Notes: a model not told the origin generated them from the sequence alone. Positions 51,836 through 61,693 are shown, counted from the stretch's first letter. The stretch is DNA of 64,000 nucleotides from Gallionella sp. (GCA_023229845.1 JALNYK010000016.1:1-64000), one strand, 5' to 3'. Program-made: numbers and translations.

Positions 51836-53491
51836 TCAGGGCCTGCCGCCCTGCCCGGCCATGTTGCCGAAGCGATCGCGACTCTGGGTGATGTCCTGAG
51901 ACCAATCCTTGTCGTTGTCCACCACCGTCGGTTTCAGCAAGATCACCAGTTCGCGCTTCACATTGGTCTTGCTGGTCTGGCCGAACAGCGGCTTGGGCAT
52001 GCCGGGCAGACCCGACTGGTCATTGACCGTTGTCTGGCGCATCAACCCGCCGATCGCGACAATCTGGCCGTCGCGGGCACGCACGATGCTGTCGGTCTCT
52101 GAAATGGAACTGGAAGCCAGCGGCAGATTCAACGTGCCGCCGATCCCGCCGACATCCACCGTCTTGTTGACCGTAGTAACCGAACTGACCGAGGGATGAA
52201 CATGCAGGATGATTTCGTTGTTCTGGTCGATGCGCGGCGTTACGTCCAGCGCAATACCCGAAAAGAATGGCTGCAGCGTCACACTCGGCGTGGACGTGGT
52301 CGCCGTGCCGGTCGTTGTGGTGTTGGTGACATTGGTGACGAAGAATTCGTCGGTGCCCACCTTGAGTACGGCCTTCTGGTTGTTCAGTGTCGCGATGCGC
52401 GGACTCGACAGCACATGCACGCTGCCCTGGGATTCCAGAAAGCTCAACAGCGCCGCAAAATTGCTGGTCTGAAACGCCAGGCCAAACAACGATCCGGCAG
52501 CCTGGCCCACGGTCCCCGCAAGCGATAGATTGGTCCCCGGTGTGGCAGTCACCGAACCATTGGTCATCGAACCCGTTACGGACAGCACAGCGCCGGGAGA
52601 CAACTGCCCTATCGATGTCCGGCTGTTCGGATTGTTCTTGAACGCACCCCAGTTCACGCCGGACTGGGCTCCGTCGCTCAACTCCACCTCGATGATCTTT
52701 GCCTCCAGAATCACCTGCCGTTCGATGGAAATCTGCGACGCCTTGAGATAGGCCGCAACGTTCTTCAACTCGTCCGGCATCGCGCGCACCACGATCACGC
52801 CGGACATCGGGCTGACCACCACGCTGCGTCCGTCCACATTGCCGACGATCGCCTGCAGCGAGCGGCCCAGCTCATCCCAGAAATCGGCACTGCTGGTCAT
52901 GCTGACCTTGCTGCTGTCGATTCCGCGCGTTGCCTGCCCGGTTGTGGTCGTCGTGCCGGCTATGCCTGATGTCTGGCCGACCGGGCTGTCCGACACCGAG
53001 CCGGAAGACACGCGCAACGAGGAGTTACCCTGGCGCAAACCGGTCAGATAGTTCACCTGAAAAATGCGCGTCTGCATCGTCAACGGCTGGATGAAAATGC
53101 GCTCGCCGCTGATCTTGTAGTCGTAACCGTACATGTCGCGGATCGTCTCCAGCGCCTCGAATACGGTGACGTCTTTCAGATTGAGGGAAATATTGCCGCT
53201 GACTTCGGGATGCACCAGCATGCTGTAACGGGTGCCGGAGATGATGGCCATGAACACTTGCTGCACCGGGGTGCTGCTCACCACCAGATCAAAACGCGGC
53301 TCCAGCGGCTTATCTTCCACTGCCGGCATTTCGACCGTCAGCGGCGGCAACAGGGCATTGCTGACTTCCGCCGGCTGGGACGCCTGGCTCATCTCGCGCT
53401 GAATGGCTTCTGCAGTGTGATTACGAGCATTAGGCGTCGCGCAACCCGCTAGCATCAGCAACGCGCACAACACCCCAAGCAAAGCTCTCAT
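51836..53491 (-). CDS. mshL: MSHA pilus secretin MshL
   Basis: A 551-residue outer-membrane secretin for pilus exit. Lipobox LMLAGC (Cys17). Residues about 60-110 are the STN-like/ secretin N domain (FDLVVSSTPVQQVFMAI...NISLNLKDVTVFEALETI), with a Ser/Thr/Gly-rich loop (TSGIAGTTTTTGQATRG) and the C-terminal secretin beta barrel (VHVLSSPRIATLNNQKAVLKVG, DVTPRIDQNNEIILHVHP, IVAIGGLM). ATG selected for AGGGAG five bases upstream; a GTG two codons earlier is possible. Confidence 0.95.
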   Translation of the reverse strand: MRALLGVLCALLMLAGCATPNARNHTAEAIQREMSQASQPAEVSNALLPPLTVEMPAVEDKPLEPRFDLVVSSTPVQQVFMAIISGTRYSMLVHPEVSGNISLNLKDVTVFEALETIRDMYGYDYKISGERIFIQPLTMQTRIFQVNYLTGLRQGNSSLRVSSGSVSDSPVGQTSGIAGTTTTTGQATRGIDSSKVSMTSSADFWDELGRSLQAIVGNVDGRSVVVSPMSGVIVVRAMPDELKNVAAYLKASQISIERQVILEAKIIEVELSDGAQSGVNWGAFKNNPNSRTSIGQLSPGAVLSVTGSMTNGSVTATPGTNLSLAGTVGQAAGSLFGLAFQTSNFAALLSFLESQGSVHVLSSPRIATLNNQKAVLKVGTDEFFVTNVTNTTTTGTATTSTPSVTLQPFFSGIALDVTPRIDQNNEIILHVHPSVSSVTTVNKTVDVGGIGGTLNLPLASSSISETDSIVRARDGQIVAIGGLMRQTTVNDQSGLPGMPKPLFGQTSKTNVKRELVILLKPTVVDNDKDWSQDITQSRDRFGNMAGQGGRP

Positions 53492-53550
53492 CAACACTCC
53501 CTGAATACGGACGGCCCAGCCATCAACACGGCAGCCCCGCTTCTGAAGCG

Positions 53551-53925
53551 TTACGGCCCGGCTTTGGCTTTCTTTTTCGACATCGATACATCGGGAAACA
53601 GCTTCATAATCCGTTTCCCTCGCGCGCCTTGCAAAATTACACCGGTATCGCTCACTTCAATCAGCTTAACATCGCCATATTTCCCCCCCAATTCGATGGT
53701 TTGCCCATCGATAATTGCCGCACTGCGACTCTTGGAGATGATAACGGACTGCAAACCGGCCGATTTCGGAGGCTCTGCCACGGACACATCGGCCGGCGCC
53801 ATGACGGCAGCCGGCGGGCGGGTCGGATCAGACAAGCCTTCAGCCCATGCGGAAGCGGCCAACAACAGCATCGCCGCCAGCCCGGCGGCGAAAGTCTGGC
53901 GAAAGGGGCGCCGCCCCACTGGCAT
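53551..53925 (-). CDS. mshK: MSHA biogenesis protein MshK
   Basis: A 124-residue protein with signal peptide (FAAGLAAMLLLAASAWAEG) and GLSDPTRPPA, the small pilotin-like region shared by PilP/GspC-like and MshK proteins, followed by SVIISKSRSAAIIDGQTIELGGKYGDVKLIEVSDTGVILQG. Start ATG two bases after the mshJ stop; an upstream GTG is possible. Named from order and the DPTRPP motif. Confidence 0.8.
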   Translation of the reverse strand: MPVGRRPFRQTFAAGLAAMLLLAASAWAEGLSDPTRPPAAVMAPADVSVAEPPKSAGLQSVIISKSRSAAIIDGQTIELGGKYGDVKLIEVSDTGVILQGARGKRIMKLFPDVSMSKKKAKAGP

Positions 53926-53927
53926 GA

Positions 53928-54605
53928 CTAGATGGTCAACCACGTTTGATCCAGACTCAGGGTGTACACAGTAAACGTCAACACAGCATCGGGATAATGC
54001 TCCACGCTCAGACTGGCATCGCCCCAGTACATCCGGGTCGGCAGCTTTTCCAGCGCGCTGGCATAGCCCAGCAGATCCAGATAGCTGCCGCGCACCGTGA
54101 TCTGCACCCCATGCCGGAATATCTGGCGCTGCCCGTCCACGGCGACCGGTTGGACGGCTCCCGCTTCCTGCGGCTTATCCATCAGCAGGCCGACCGGCAA
54201 GGTCTTGAGTTCGACCAACTGCACCCGCCGGTTCTCGTGCAGCACCTGAGCCAGCACATTGGCCATCCTGTCCGGGGCGACCAGATGCTCGCGACGTTCC
54301 TCCAGATACTCCGCCTGTTCCTGCAAGTTCCGGCGGAGCGACTCCACCCGCACGCGCAGCGGCGAATGCCCCTCGTCGCGCTGGGCCTGCAGCAAACTCT
54401 GCAACTGCGCCTGCAGCTCTTTTGTCCGCTCCTGCTGCTGCACCACTTGGTCGGACAGGACTTTCCGTTTCGCATGCAACGGCGCCAGCAGCACTTCGCT
54501 GACCAGCGAGACCACTACCAGCGCAACGGTGGCGAAGACGATGGCGCGTTCGCGCAGCGACAATGCCCCTACCTTGTCGCGCGCGATAATCCAGTAACGC
54601 GTCAT
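53928..54605 (-). CDS. mshJ: MSHA biogenesis protein MshJ (PilO/GspM-like)
   Basis: A 225-residue inner-membrane platform protein. One N-terminal span (IVFATVALVVVSLVSEVLLAPL), a coiled coil (VVQQQERTKELQAQLQSLLQ... LRRNLQEQAEYLEERREHL), then a PilO/GspM-like ferredoxin-fold domain. The N terminus MTRYWIIARDKVGALSLRERAI is GspM-like. Overlaps the PilN-like gene by 4. Confidence 0.85.
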   Translation of the reverse strand: MTRYWIIARDKVGALSLRERAIVFATVALVVVSLVSEVLLAPLHAKRKVLSDQVVQQQERTKELQAQLQSLLQAQRDEGHSPLRVRVESLRRNLQEQAEYLEERREHLVAPDRMANVLAQVLHENRRVQLVELKTLPVGLLMDKPQEAGAVQPVAVDGQRQIFRHGVQITVRGSYLDLLGYASALEKLPTRMYWGDASLSVEHYPDAVLTFTVYTLSLDQTWLTI

Positions 54606-55225
54606 TCCTTCACCTCCGCCACGGTGGAGCGCAACACGAACTCGACATAACGCGGCGGCGCCCCGGGCTTATCCACTTTGGCCTGCTGCATCTGCAGCGC
54701 GGCGAAGGTCTTGCCCTGCATCACGGCCTCGCGTCGCAGACGCTGCATATATTCAGGCAGCAGATCGGGATGCATCACCGCACCGCGCAGGCTGAGTTGC
54801 GTCCCATCGCCACTGACATTGAAGCCGGTCAGCCATAGCCCCTGCACCACCTGCCGCGAAAAGGCCCGCATGTATTCCGAATAACCTGCGCCGTTGCCCA
54901 GCGCCCCCGACTTCAGCACCTCGACCAGATCGGCCTGCTCGTTGACTTGCTGCTCCAGCCGCTGCACTTCCTCCTGCAAAGCCTGATTGCTGCGCTGCGG
55001 AGAGAATTCCGCAGCCAAGCCCCCCAGTTTCAACTGTTCGTCATTGAAACGCCGCGTACTTTCCACAACCTGAAGCTCCATCTGCCCGACCTGGTAGTAC
55101 GCATAACCATACAGGCTGAGCGCCCCCAGCAGGATCAGCCCCAAGCCCTGCAACATCGCCGCCAGGGAAAACACCTGGCGCTGCTGGACGAATGCCGGGT
55201 TGAACAGGTTAATCTGCTGGCTCAT
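54602..55225 (-). CDS. PilN-like pilus assembly platform protein
   Basis: A 207-residue inner-membrane protein starting SQQINLFNPAF, the PilN/GspL-C signature QxINLxxP. One span (AMLQGLGLILLGALSLYGYAYY), a coiled coil (EEVQRLEQQVNEQADL), then a periplasmic ferredoxin-like domain. In other genomes this position is filled by the second MshI part. Overlaps mshI and mshJ by 4 bases each. Confidence 0.87.
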   Translation of the reverse strand: MSQQINLFNPAFVQQRQVFSLAAMLQGLGLILLGALSLYGYAYYQVGQMELQVVESTRRFNDEQLKLGGLAAEFSPQRSNQALQEEVQRLEQQVNEQADLVEVLKSGALGNGAGYSEYMRAFSRQVVQGLWLTGFNVSGDGTQLSLRGAVMHPDLLPEYMQRLRREAVMQGKTFAALQMQQAKVDKPGAPPRYVEFVLRSTVAEVKE

Positions 55226-56181
55226 TGTCGCCCGCCTCCCTGACGCAGGGCCGCGCCCAGCGTCGGCAACATTCTGGCGGCAAATTCGCTATCCTCCAGC
55301 TCCGCAATCGCACTGATGTCCATCGCCTGGGATAAATCGAGCTTTTCCACGTTGGCATCGCTGACCGAGGCCAGAAATTCGACCAGACCGGTGTCGTCCG
55401 GAACGCTCACCAGCACCCGGCTCACCGGCAGATAATTGAACTGGCGATCGAAATAATCCAGCGAGCGCTGCAACTCCAACTCGATCCGTTCGCGATTTTG
55501 CTCGCGTAGTTGTTCGTTGGCATCGCGCAACTGGCCGATACTGACCTCGATGCGCCGTGCCAGATACAATTCGCCGCCCGATGTGAACGTCAGCAGCCCG
55601 CCATGATCGCCGAACGCCAATAACGCCAACGCCCGACCCTCCTGCTCGAACGGCGCTGCAATGTTGCGCTGCGCCATTTCCGGAATATCGATCACTGCCA
55701 GCTCCATGCCGGCCCGATGAAACATTTCGATGCGCTTCCTGATGATATCGTTGGCCGCACTGACCGCGTAAACGGATTGCGCCCTATCCGCACCGCCAAA
55801 TTTTCCGGCAGGTATCTGCAACACATCCACGGTCGCCTCGTCCACGGAATACAGCAGGTTGTCCTTGATTTTCCAGCGTATCGCCGTCTTCAGCTCATCA
55901 GGAGGGACATTCGGCGCATCCACCAGCGACAGCTGGTATTCGCCCGGGGCCAGCAACGTGATGCAGCCCCCCCCTCCGAGATGAGCGGCGCGGCGCAGCT
56001 TATCCAGAGAGGCCGCCGAAATAGCCCCGGTCTCGTGATATTCGCAACGCAGCACACACGGCATACCGCCCACCGATTTGACTTTCGCCAGATAAACGCC
56101 GCTCGCGCCCAATCCAATGGACAGCCAGCCATCGACGTGACTTTTTGATTTGAACAATCTGGAGATAAGCGGCATTCTCAT
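55222..56181 (-). CDS. mshI: MSHA biogenesis protein MshI (PilM-like)
   Basis: A 319-residue PilM/GspL-N-like cytoplasmic protein of the actin-fold family: SHVDGWLSIGLGASGVYLAKVK, LVDAPNVPPDELKTAIRWKIKDNL, VIDIPEMAQRNIA and a C-terminal ALLAFGDHGGLLTF block. Binds the PilN-like partner. First gene after a 347-base gap. ATG at 56181; a second ATG two codons later is plausible. Confidence 0.88.
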   Translation of the reverse strand: MRMPLISRLFKSKSHVDGWLSIGLGASGVYLAKVKSVGGMPCVLRCEYHETGAISAASLDKLRRAAHLGGGGCITLLAPGEYQLSLVDAPNVPPDELKTAIRWKIKDNLLYSVDEATVDVLQIPAGKFGGADRAQSVYAVSAANDIIRKRIEMFHRAGMELAVIDIPEMAQRNIAAPFEQEGRALALLAFGDHGGLLTFTSGGELYLARRIEVSIGQLRDANEQLREQNRERIELELQRSLDYFDRQFNYLPVSRVLVSVPDDTGLVEFLASVSDANVEKLDLSQAMDISAIAELEDSEFAARMLPTLGAALRQGGGRQ

Positions 56182-56528
56182 AATTGGCGCGAAGTTAATT
56201 CAACAACCTATTGTTGTCAATAGATTTTTTGGAAGTCGCACATGCGCTAAAGCATCACGAATAATTGCCGATATCATGCCCCCCCCCGATATGAGCACCT
56301 GATAACGTCGGCTTTCGGAATGGAACATGTTTGCCGGCGAAAGGGACTGGCAAAGGACGCCACCGCCCGTTGATGTAAAAAGAGAATGCTGACTTTTCAC
56401 GTACACCAACCCATGGAAAAAGTCGCATATGGCTTTAATTTTGACTGGCGTCAAAACTATTGAGGCGTAACACCTTGGGCGTTTTAGTAGTTTTGGCTAT
56501 CGCCGAAATTACTGACCTGCAAAGCAGG
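56182..56528. other. Gap between mshQ and mshI
   Basis: 347 bases with no convincing gene. Features: a short inverted pair acaacctattgttgt near 56200, a run of nine C at about 56278-56288, and AT-rich stretches near 56375-56450. It probably holds the promoter of mshI-N; no consensus boxes were confidently placed. Confidence 0.4.
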
Positions 56529-56531
56529 TCA
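56513..56531 (-). terminator. Hairpin overlapping the mshQ stop
   Basis: Perfect tgacctgc-aaa-gcaggtca stem that includes the mshQ TGA. No proper T run follows, so it may attenuate rather than fully stop transcription into mshI. Confidence 0.5.
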
Positions 56532-59500
56532 ATAATTTTCCCGCTGATAGATGAACTCGTTGCGACCTTTGTACACGCCGAAAGTAGCCGTGCCCGGAAT
56601 AATCTGTAAATAAGGCGTCGCAATGGTCGGTGTGACCGTCACCTTGCCGGAGGAACCCGCCGGATTCGGCTTGCCCAATTGAATACTCAGACTCCCGCCA
56701 GACATGGTTCCGCTCGCCGGAGTAATCGTCACCGCCGTCGCGCCTGTCCCAACGGAATATGTTGTGGATGATGTCGGGGACGTTAAAGTAGTCGCAGAAT
56801 CCGTATTGCTTTTTGTCCAGACGGCACCATCGTAATACCGCACCGTCGCGATCAGCGTCAACGGAAGCAATTCCGAACCATAGGCATTGGTAACCTTGAT
56901 GCGCCCGCTCGCCACCTTCACGCCGCCTTCAACCGAATCCGCCGGCACGGTACGCAACGAAGTGACGCCATCCGTATCGCTCGCCCGCACGAAAATATCG
57001 GTGGGTGCGGTATTCGCAGCCGTAAAGGTATAAGTCGGGGTGACCGCCGTTGCGACACCCGCAGCAAATGCGGCGGCAGCGACAGCGTCGCCGGCCAGGG
57101 CGCCGGGACCTGGATTCTGCGTCGTCGAACTACCCAGCGCCCCCCATGCAGTGAGCGTCGCCGCCTTGGAAAAAGTGGACGTATTGTCATAATTAACCGT
57201 CGTATTGCCCAGCAAACTCCTGGCAGTCACCTGCACGCTGAACGGCTGGCCGGAGTAGATAAAACCTTTACCGGCCAAAGCCACAGCCCAAGTCAGTGCA
57301 ATATCGGTTAGCTCCCAATACGTATTGTCATCGGATTGACGCGCAATCTTGCCTATATCCGACGCCACAAAACCTGTCGCCGCAATGCGCGCTGCCGCAT
57401 CGCTATACGTCCACACAGCATCCGCATCCGTCCAAACGTAAAATGAGTCACGCGACGATGGACAGGCACTATCCGCCCCCGGCCTCGACGGACAAGGCAT
57501 AAACACTTTCATCGCCGTATCGAAATGATCCGGATAAAAACGTCCGACATTGCCAGTCGTCGTGCCGACTACATTGCCGCCGCCCAGATAGCTGCCATCC
57601 GCCACGCTCGGCGTCAATGTGACGATGCCGACCTCGCTCCAGCTCAGATTATTGACTGTCGCCACACCGTTTGCGTCGATCGCCATCCCGCCCCCGCCGA
57701 ATTCGCCGCCCGCGATCGCGCCGTTGCCCAGTGCGGGATTACTCCCCCCCGCCGGCGCAACCAGATTCGCAGTCAGCCCGACGCCTTCCGGCGCGACCTC
57801 CTTGCCGTAGTTCGGTGTCGGCGTCACTCCGTCTATGGCAGTTGCGGTGACCGTCACGCCGAAGGCCTCGCCGGCCTTGACGAACGTCGCCCCGATCGCA
57901 TCGGCTGCCGCCGGATTGGCCGCACTATCGCTGGTGCGCCTGATGTTCGACAACACGAACCCCGCCGGTTTGACTGTGAACACGCCGCTGTAACCTTGCT
58001 CGGCGGTTGCGGCACTATTGCGCATCCACAATTCCACCTTGCCCACATCGGCATAATTGAAGCTATACGGACCGACCGAGGGACTGCCGCCAGCAAAACT
58101 GAGATCCACCCCGGTCGTCCATACTGTCGGCAAAGCCCCGCCCCCCTGACACAAAGGCAATGCTTCGGCCGTCGCCGAAAAGGTCGCCTGCACCCCGGCA
58201 TTGGCGATAGGATCGTGGCAAGACAACCTGAACTGCATACTACGCGCCCTCGATTGGGTAGGATGCAGTTCCGTCGCCACCCCAGCCGAATCGACAAAAG
58301 TAATATAGATATTGCTCAGCGCTTGCCCAGCAACTAAAGGAGGCGACCAAGTCACGCGAGTGCACCCCGGCGCCCCGATTAACACCCCGTTACTGCATGC
58401 ACCATTAGTAAACACAAACGATTCAGCGGGACAAGCCGAAGTGGTAAAAGTGAGATCGTTGCCATTGGTCGTCCCGGCCGCATTCACACCCACCGCGCGA
58501 AAATGATAGGCTGTGCCGCAAGTCAATCCTGTTAACGAAGCCGAGACGGCGGCATCAACCGCAGTGCCTGCCAACGGGCTGGACGAGGCAGTCACTGTGC
58601 TGCCATAGCTAGCAGTCAATCCGTAATCGAAAGTGACTGTGGTTGTTGCCAGATTGCTGCTAACCGTGCCGTTCAACGTCGCGCCCGAGGTCGTCACCGC
58701 CGTCGCCGCATTGGTCGTGACGGTGGGGGCCGCGGGAGTCGTGAGCAAGCACTCCGGCGTAGAGGTGACCTCGGTCAGCGCGCCGAAACTCGTTACGCCA
58801 GTCGTCACCCCGGTAATCGCAGAAGCTCCAGTATGGGTAAGGTTCCCGCTCGCCAGCGGCGTGGCTGCCGTGGGACGGACCTGGATGCCCTGCCAGGTGA
58901 GCGAATTGGCGCTGATGCTGACGGCTGTGACGGTAAAAGTAATTGCCGTCGCGGTGATCGAGGTGACCGCCATCGAGGTTCCGCTCGCGGCATTGTTGAT
59001 GTTCCTGTTGGCCGGAAAGGTTCCCGTCAGCAGCACCGTGACCGTCGCCGCGGTGTTGAATTCGAATCCCGCCGGCGCGCTCAGCACTATCGTGTCCGCT
59101 CCGATCTCGCCTCCGGCTCCTTCGGTAAGCGTCGGGCCGGTCAGTGCAGTCCATGTCCCCTCAGCAGAACATCCCGGAGCCGTATTCGAGGCGATCGCTC
59201 CGCCGCCGGATGCGGGCGTTACCATGCCACAAGCCCCGGCAGCAAAGGTAAGGTCGTTGCCATTGGTCGTCCCCGCAGAATTCACCCCCTTGGCGCGAAA
59301 ATGGTAGGTCGTGCCGCAAATCAATCCCGTCACTGATGCGGAGACGGCGGCATTAACCGCCGTGTCTGCCAACGGGCTGGTGGTGGCAGTCACTGTGCTG
59401 CCATAACCCGTTGTCAATCCATAATCAAAAGTGACTGTGGTTGTCGCCAAATTGCTGCTAACCGTGCCGTTCAACGTCGCGCCCGAAATCGTCACAGCCG

Positions 59501-60266
59501 TCGCCGCATTGGTCGTGACGGTGGGCGCCGCCACGTAGCTGATGGCAACCATGCCACTTCCACCAGCGCCGCCATTTCTATCCTGTCCGGTGCTAGCGCA
59601 TCCGCCTGCGCCACCGCCGCCTGCCGCCGTCCCGGCGTTCCCTACCCCACCAGCCGTCAATCCCGCGCCACCGCTGCCACCGCCAACCGCGGTGCCGGTT
59701 CCCGCCATATTCAGGAGCGCATCCCCTCCCGCGCCGCCGCTACCCGCGCCACCGCCCCCCGCACCGCCCAGACTCAGAATCGAACACCCCAGCAGCCCCG
59801 CCGAACCGTGGCCGCCTCGGTAAACCACATCGCCGATGCCGGAGACGGCAGATCCCTGCCCCCCTGCACCGATCAACAAAGCGGAGATCCCGCCCCCTGC
59901 GCCACCTTTTGCAACCACCTCCACTGCGGGCGTTCCCAGCGCGAAGGCCGAATCCCCCCCCACAACACCATTGCCGCCGTTGCCGCCTGCGCCACTCGCA
60001 CCAACGGTCACCACATAGGAATTGCCGGGAATCACCGTCACCAGCCTCGTCGCATATTGCCCTCCGGCGCCGCCGCCGCCCTTGGCTGGGTTGCCGGTCG
60101 CAGCACCGCCGCCTCCGCCTCCGCCCCAGGTCTGAACCGTGGCTGAAGTAACGCCTGCAGGCGCAACCCAAGTGTATGTCCCAGGAGTCAGGTAAGTGTC
60201 TGCGCCCTGCGCCGCCCCGACAAAAAGCCCCAGTATCAGAGCAATTATCCTGGCGGCCCGGTTCAT
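56529..60266 (-). CDS. mshQ: MshQ-like large secreted protein (DUF6701)
   Basis: A 1245-residue exported protein. Signal peptide MNRAARIIALILGLFVGAAQG. Residues about 22-245 are Gly-rich (stretches of GGGGGG, GAGGNGG) starting TYLTPGTYTWVAPAGVT, like the glycine-rich domain of bacterial surface proteins. Two near-identical domains follow, at about 249-340 and 510-608 (VTTNAATAV..SGATLNGTVSSN, then CGT.YHFRA.GVN.AGTTNGNDLTF), fibronectin-like. From about 625 to the end is a DUF6701-type region (VGRFYPDHFDTAMKVF, WTYSDAAARIAATGF), the part that defines MshQ. Only four bases after tyrS, with GGAG inside tyrS. MshQ is thought to be a pilus tip or surface adhesin; that role is inference. Confidence 0.8.
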   Translation of the reverse strand: MNRAARIIALILGLFVGAAQGADTYLTPGTYTWVAPAGVTSATVQTWGGGGGGGAATGNPAKGGGGAGGQYATRLVTVIPGNSYVVTVGASGAGGNGGNGVVGGDSAFALGTPAVEVVAKGGAGGGISALLIGAGGQGSAVSGIGDVVYRGGHGSAGLLGCSILSLGGAGGGGAGSGGAGGDALLNMAGTGTAVGGGSGGAGLTAGGVGNAGTAAGGGGAGGCASTGQDRNGGAGGSGMVAISYVAAPTVTTNAATAVTISGATLNGTVSSNLATTTVTFDYGLTTGYGSTVTATTSPLADTAVNAAVSASVTGLICGTTYHFRAKGVNSAGTTNGNDLTFAAGACGMVTPASGGGAIASNTAPGCSAEGTWTALTGPTLTEGAGGEIGADTIVLSAPAGFEFNTAATVTVLLTGTFPANRNINNAASGTSMAVTSITATAITFTVTAVSISANSLTWQGIQVRPTAATPLASGNLTHTGASAITGVTTGVTSFGALTEVTSTPECLLTTPAAPTVTTNAATAVTTSGATLNGTVSSNLATTTVTFDYGLTASYGSTVTASSSPLAGTAVDAAVSASLTGLTCGTAYHFRAVGVNAAGTTNGNDLTFTTSACPAESFVFTNGACSNGVLIGAPGCTRVTWSPPLVAGQALSNIYITFVDSAGVATELHPTQSRARSMQFRLSCHDPIANAGVQATFSATAEALPLCQGGGALPTVWTTGVDLSFAGGSPSVGPYSFNYADVGKVELWMRNSAATAEQGYSGVFTVKPAGFVLSNIRRTSDSAANPAAADAIGATFVKAGEAFGVTVTATAIDGVTPTPNYGKEVAPEGVGLTANLVAPAGGSNPALGNGAIAGGEFGGGGMAIDANGVATVNNLSWSEVGIVTLTPSVADGSYLGGGNVVGTTTGNVGRFYPDHFDTAMKVFMPCPSRPGADSACPSSRDSFYVWTDADAVWTYSDAAARIAATGFVASDIGKIARQSDDNTYWELTDIALTWAVALAGKGFIYSGQPFSVQVTARSLLGNTTVNYDNTSTFSKAATLTAWGALGSSTTQNPGPGALAGDAVAAAAFAAGVATAVTPTYTFTAANTAPTDIFVRASDTDGVTSLRTVPADSVEGGVKVASGRIKVTNAYGSELLPLTLIATVRYYDGAVWTKSNTDSATTLTSPTSSTTYSVGTGATAVTITPASGTMSGGSLSIQLGKPNPAGSSGKVTVTPTIATPYLQIIPGTATFGVYKGRNEFIYQRENY
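58434..58740. repeat. Direct repeat within mshQ, copy 1
   Basis: About 300 bp nearly identical to 59240-59530 (for example gttgccagattgctgctaac, gtgccgttcaacgtcgcgcc, gccgtcgccgcattggtcgt occur in both). Encodes one fibronectin-like domain. Confidence 0.85.
59240..59530. repeat. Direct repeat within mshQ, copy 2
   Basis: Partner of 58434-58740. The shared blocks encode the second copy of the same domain; differences are mostly synonymous, pointing to a recent duplication or gene conversion. Confidence 0.85.
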
Positions 60267-60270
60267 ACGA

Positions 60271-61494
60271 TCATGCTCCGATCGAAATCCGCGCAAATTT
60301 GCGCTTGCCCACCTGCGCCACCACCGTCCGTCCGGCCTCCACGATGGCCGCCTTGTCGTTGACCCGCTCGCCGTCGAGCTTGACCGCGCCCTGCTGGATC
60401 ATGCGTATCGCTTCGGAGGTGCTGTCGACCAGCCCGGCCTGTTTCAGCAGATGCGGCACGCCGATGCGACCATCCTGCGCCGCGACGTTGATCTCGGGCA
60501 TGTCGTCCGGCAGCACGCCTTTCTGGAAGCGCGCCTCGAATTCCGCCAGCGCGTCTTCGGCAGCCTTGCGGGAATGGAAGCGCGCGACGATCTCCTGCGC
60601 GAACAGCACCTTGATGTCACGCGGATTGCGTCCGCCTTCGATGTCTGCACGCCATTTCGCGATGGTCGCCAGCGATTCGAACGACAGCAGTTCCAGATAA
60701 CGCCACATCAGCGTGTCGGAGATAGACATCAGCTTGCCGAACATGTCCGACGGCGCATCGGTGATGCCGATGTAGTTGCCCAGCGACTTGGACATCTTGT
60801 TGACGCCGTCCAGCCCCTCCAGCAACGGCATGGTGAGCACGCACTGCGACGGTTGGCCATAGTGCTTCTGCAACTCGCGGCCCATCAGCAGGTTGAATTT
60901 CTGGTCGGTGCCGCCCAGCTCGATGTCGGCCTTGAGCGCGACGGAGTCGTAGCCCTGCACCAGCGGATAGACGAACTCGTGGATCGCGATCGGCTGGTTG
61001 CCTTTGTAGCGCTTGGAGAAGTCGTCGCGCTCCAGCATCTGCGCGACGGTGTGGGTCGCGGCCAGACGGATCAGGTCGACCGCGCTGAACTTGTCCATCC
61101 AGGTCGAGTTGAACACGATCTCGGTCTTTTCCGGGTCGAGCACCTTGAACACCTGATCGCGGTAGGACTGGGCGTTTTCCAGCACCTGCTCGCGCGACAG
61201 CGGCGGACGGGTGGCGTTCTTGCCGGTCGGGTCGCCTATCATGCCGGTGAAGTCGCCGATCAGGAACAGCGCATGGTGGCCGAGGTCCTGCAACTGGCGC
61301 ATCTTGTTCAGCAGCACGGTGTGGCCGAGGTGCAAATCGGGCGCGGTGGGGTCGAAACCGGCCTTGACGCGCAGCGGGCGGCCCAGCGCCAGCTTCTGTT
61401 TCAGTTCGTGTTCGAGCAGCAGTTCATGCGCGCCGCGCTTGATCGTCGCCAGCGCATCGGCCAAAGCCGGGTCCAGTTGTGTGGTTTCAGTCAT
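60271..61494 (-). CDS. tyrS: Tyrosyl-tRNA synthetase
   Basis: A 407-residue class I synthetase. HIGH-like motif in FDPTAPDLHLGHTVLLNKM, KMSKS in GVNKMSKSLGNYIG, and a C-terminal S4-like RNA-binding domain (VKLDGERVNDKAAIVEAGRTVVAQVGKRKF). This is the TyrZ-type with PTAPDLHLGH rather than the E. coli variant. Divergent from the M23 peptidase gene, the usual betaproteobacterial arrangement. Confidence 0.97.
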   Translation of the reverse strand: MTETTQLDPALADALATIKRGAHELLLEHELKQKLALGRPLRVKAGFDPTAPDLHLGHTVLLNKMRQLQDLGHHALFLIGDFTGMIGDPTGKNATRPPLSREQVLENAQSYRDQVFKVLDPEKTEIVFNSTWMDKFSAVDLIRLAATHTVAQMLERDDFSKRYKGNQPIAIHEFVYPLVQGYDSVALKADIELGGTDQKFNLLMGRELQKHYGQPSQCVLTMPLLEGLDGVNKMSKSLGNYIGITDAPSDMFGKLMSISDTLMWRYLELLSFESLATIAKWRADIEGGRNPRDIKVLFAQEIVARFHSRKAAEDALAEFEARFQKGVLPDDMPEINVAAQDGRIGVPHLLKQAGLVDSTSEAIRMIQQGAVKLDGERVNDKAAIVEAGRTVVAQVGKRKFARISIGA

Positions 61495-61603
61495 GTTTCT
61501 TGTAGTTCCAGTTTGAACGGACGCCGTCCGTTCCGATTTTCATGCCGCTTGTCGGTCGGCATCTGCCGCCCGATTTTTTCTTCCCCCTCCGATCAGTTCG
61601 GGT

Positions 61604-61631
61604 TTGAGGGTGTGCCGGTTTCTGTTAAAGT
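61604..61631 (+). promoter_or_regulatory. Possible sigma-70 promoter for the M23 peptidase
   Basis: TTGAGG, 16 bases, then TAAAGT, followed by an AT-rich leader (aaaaaaataatacgttatt). It is 62 bases before the M23 start in the divergent tyrS-M23 region. Match is moderate. Confidence 0.35.
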
Positions 61632-61693
61632 GCGCGCCATTAAAAAAATAATACGTTATTAAAGAATAAACGCAGCGACTTCAGGAGGCGCGA

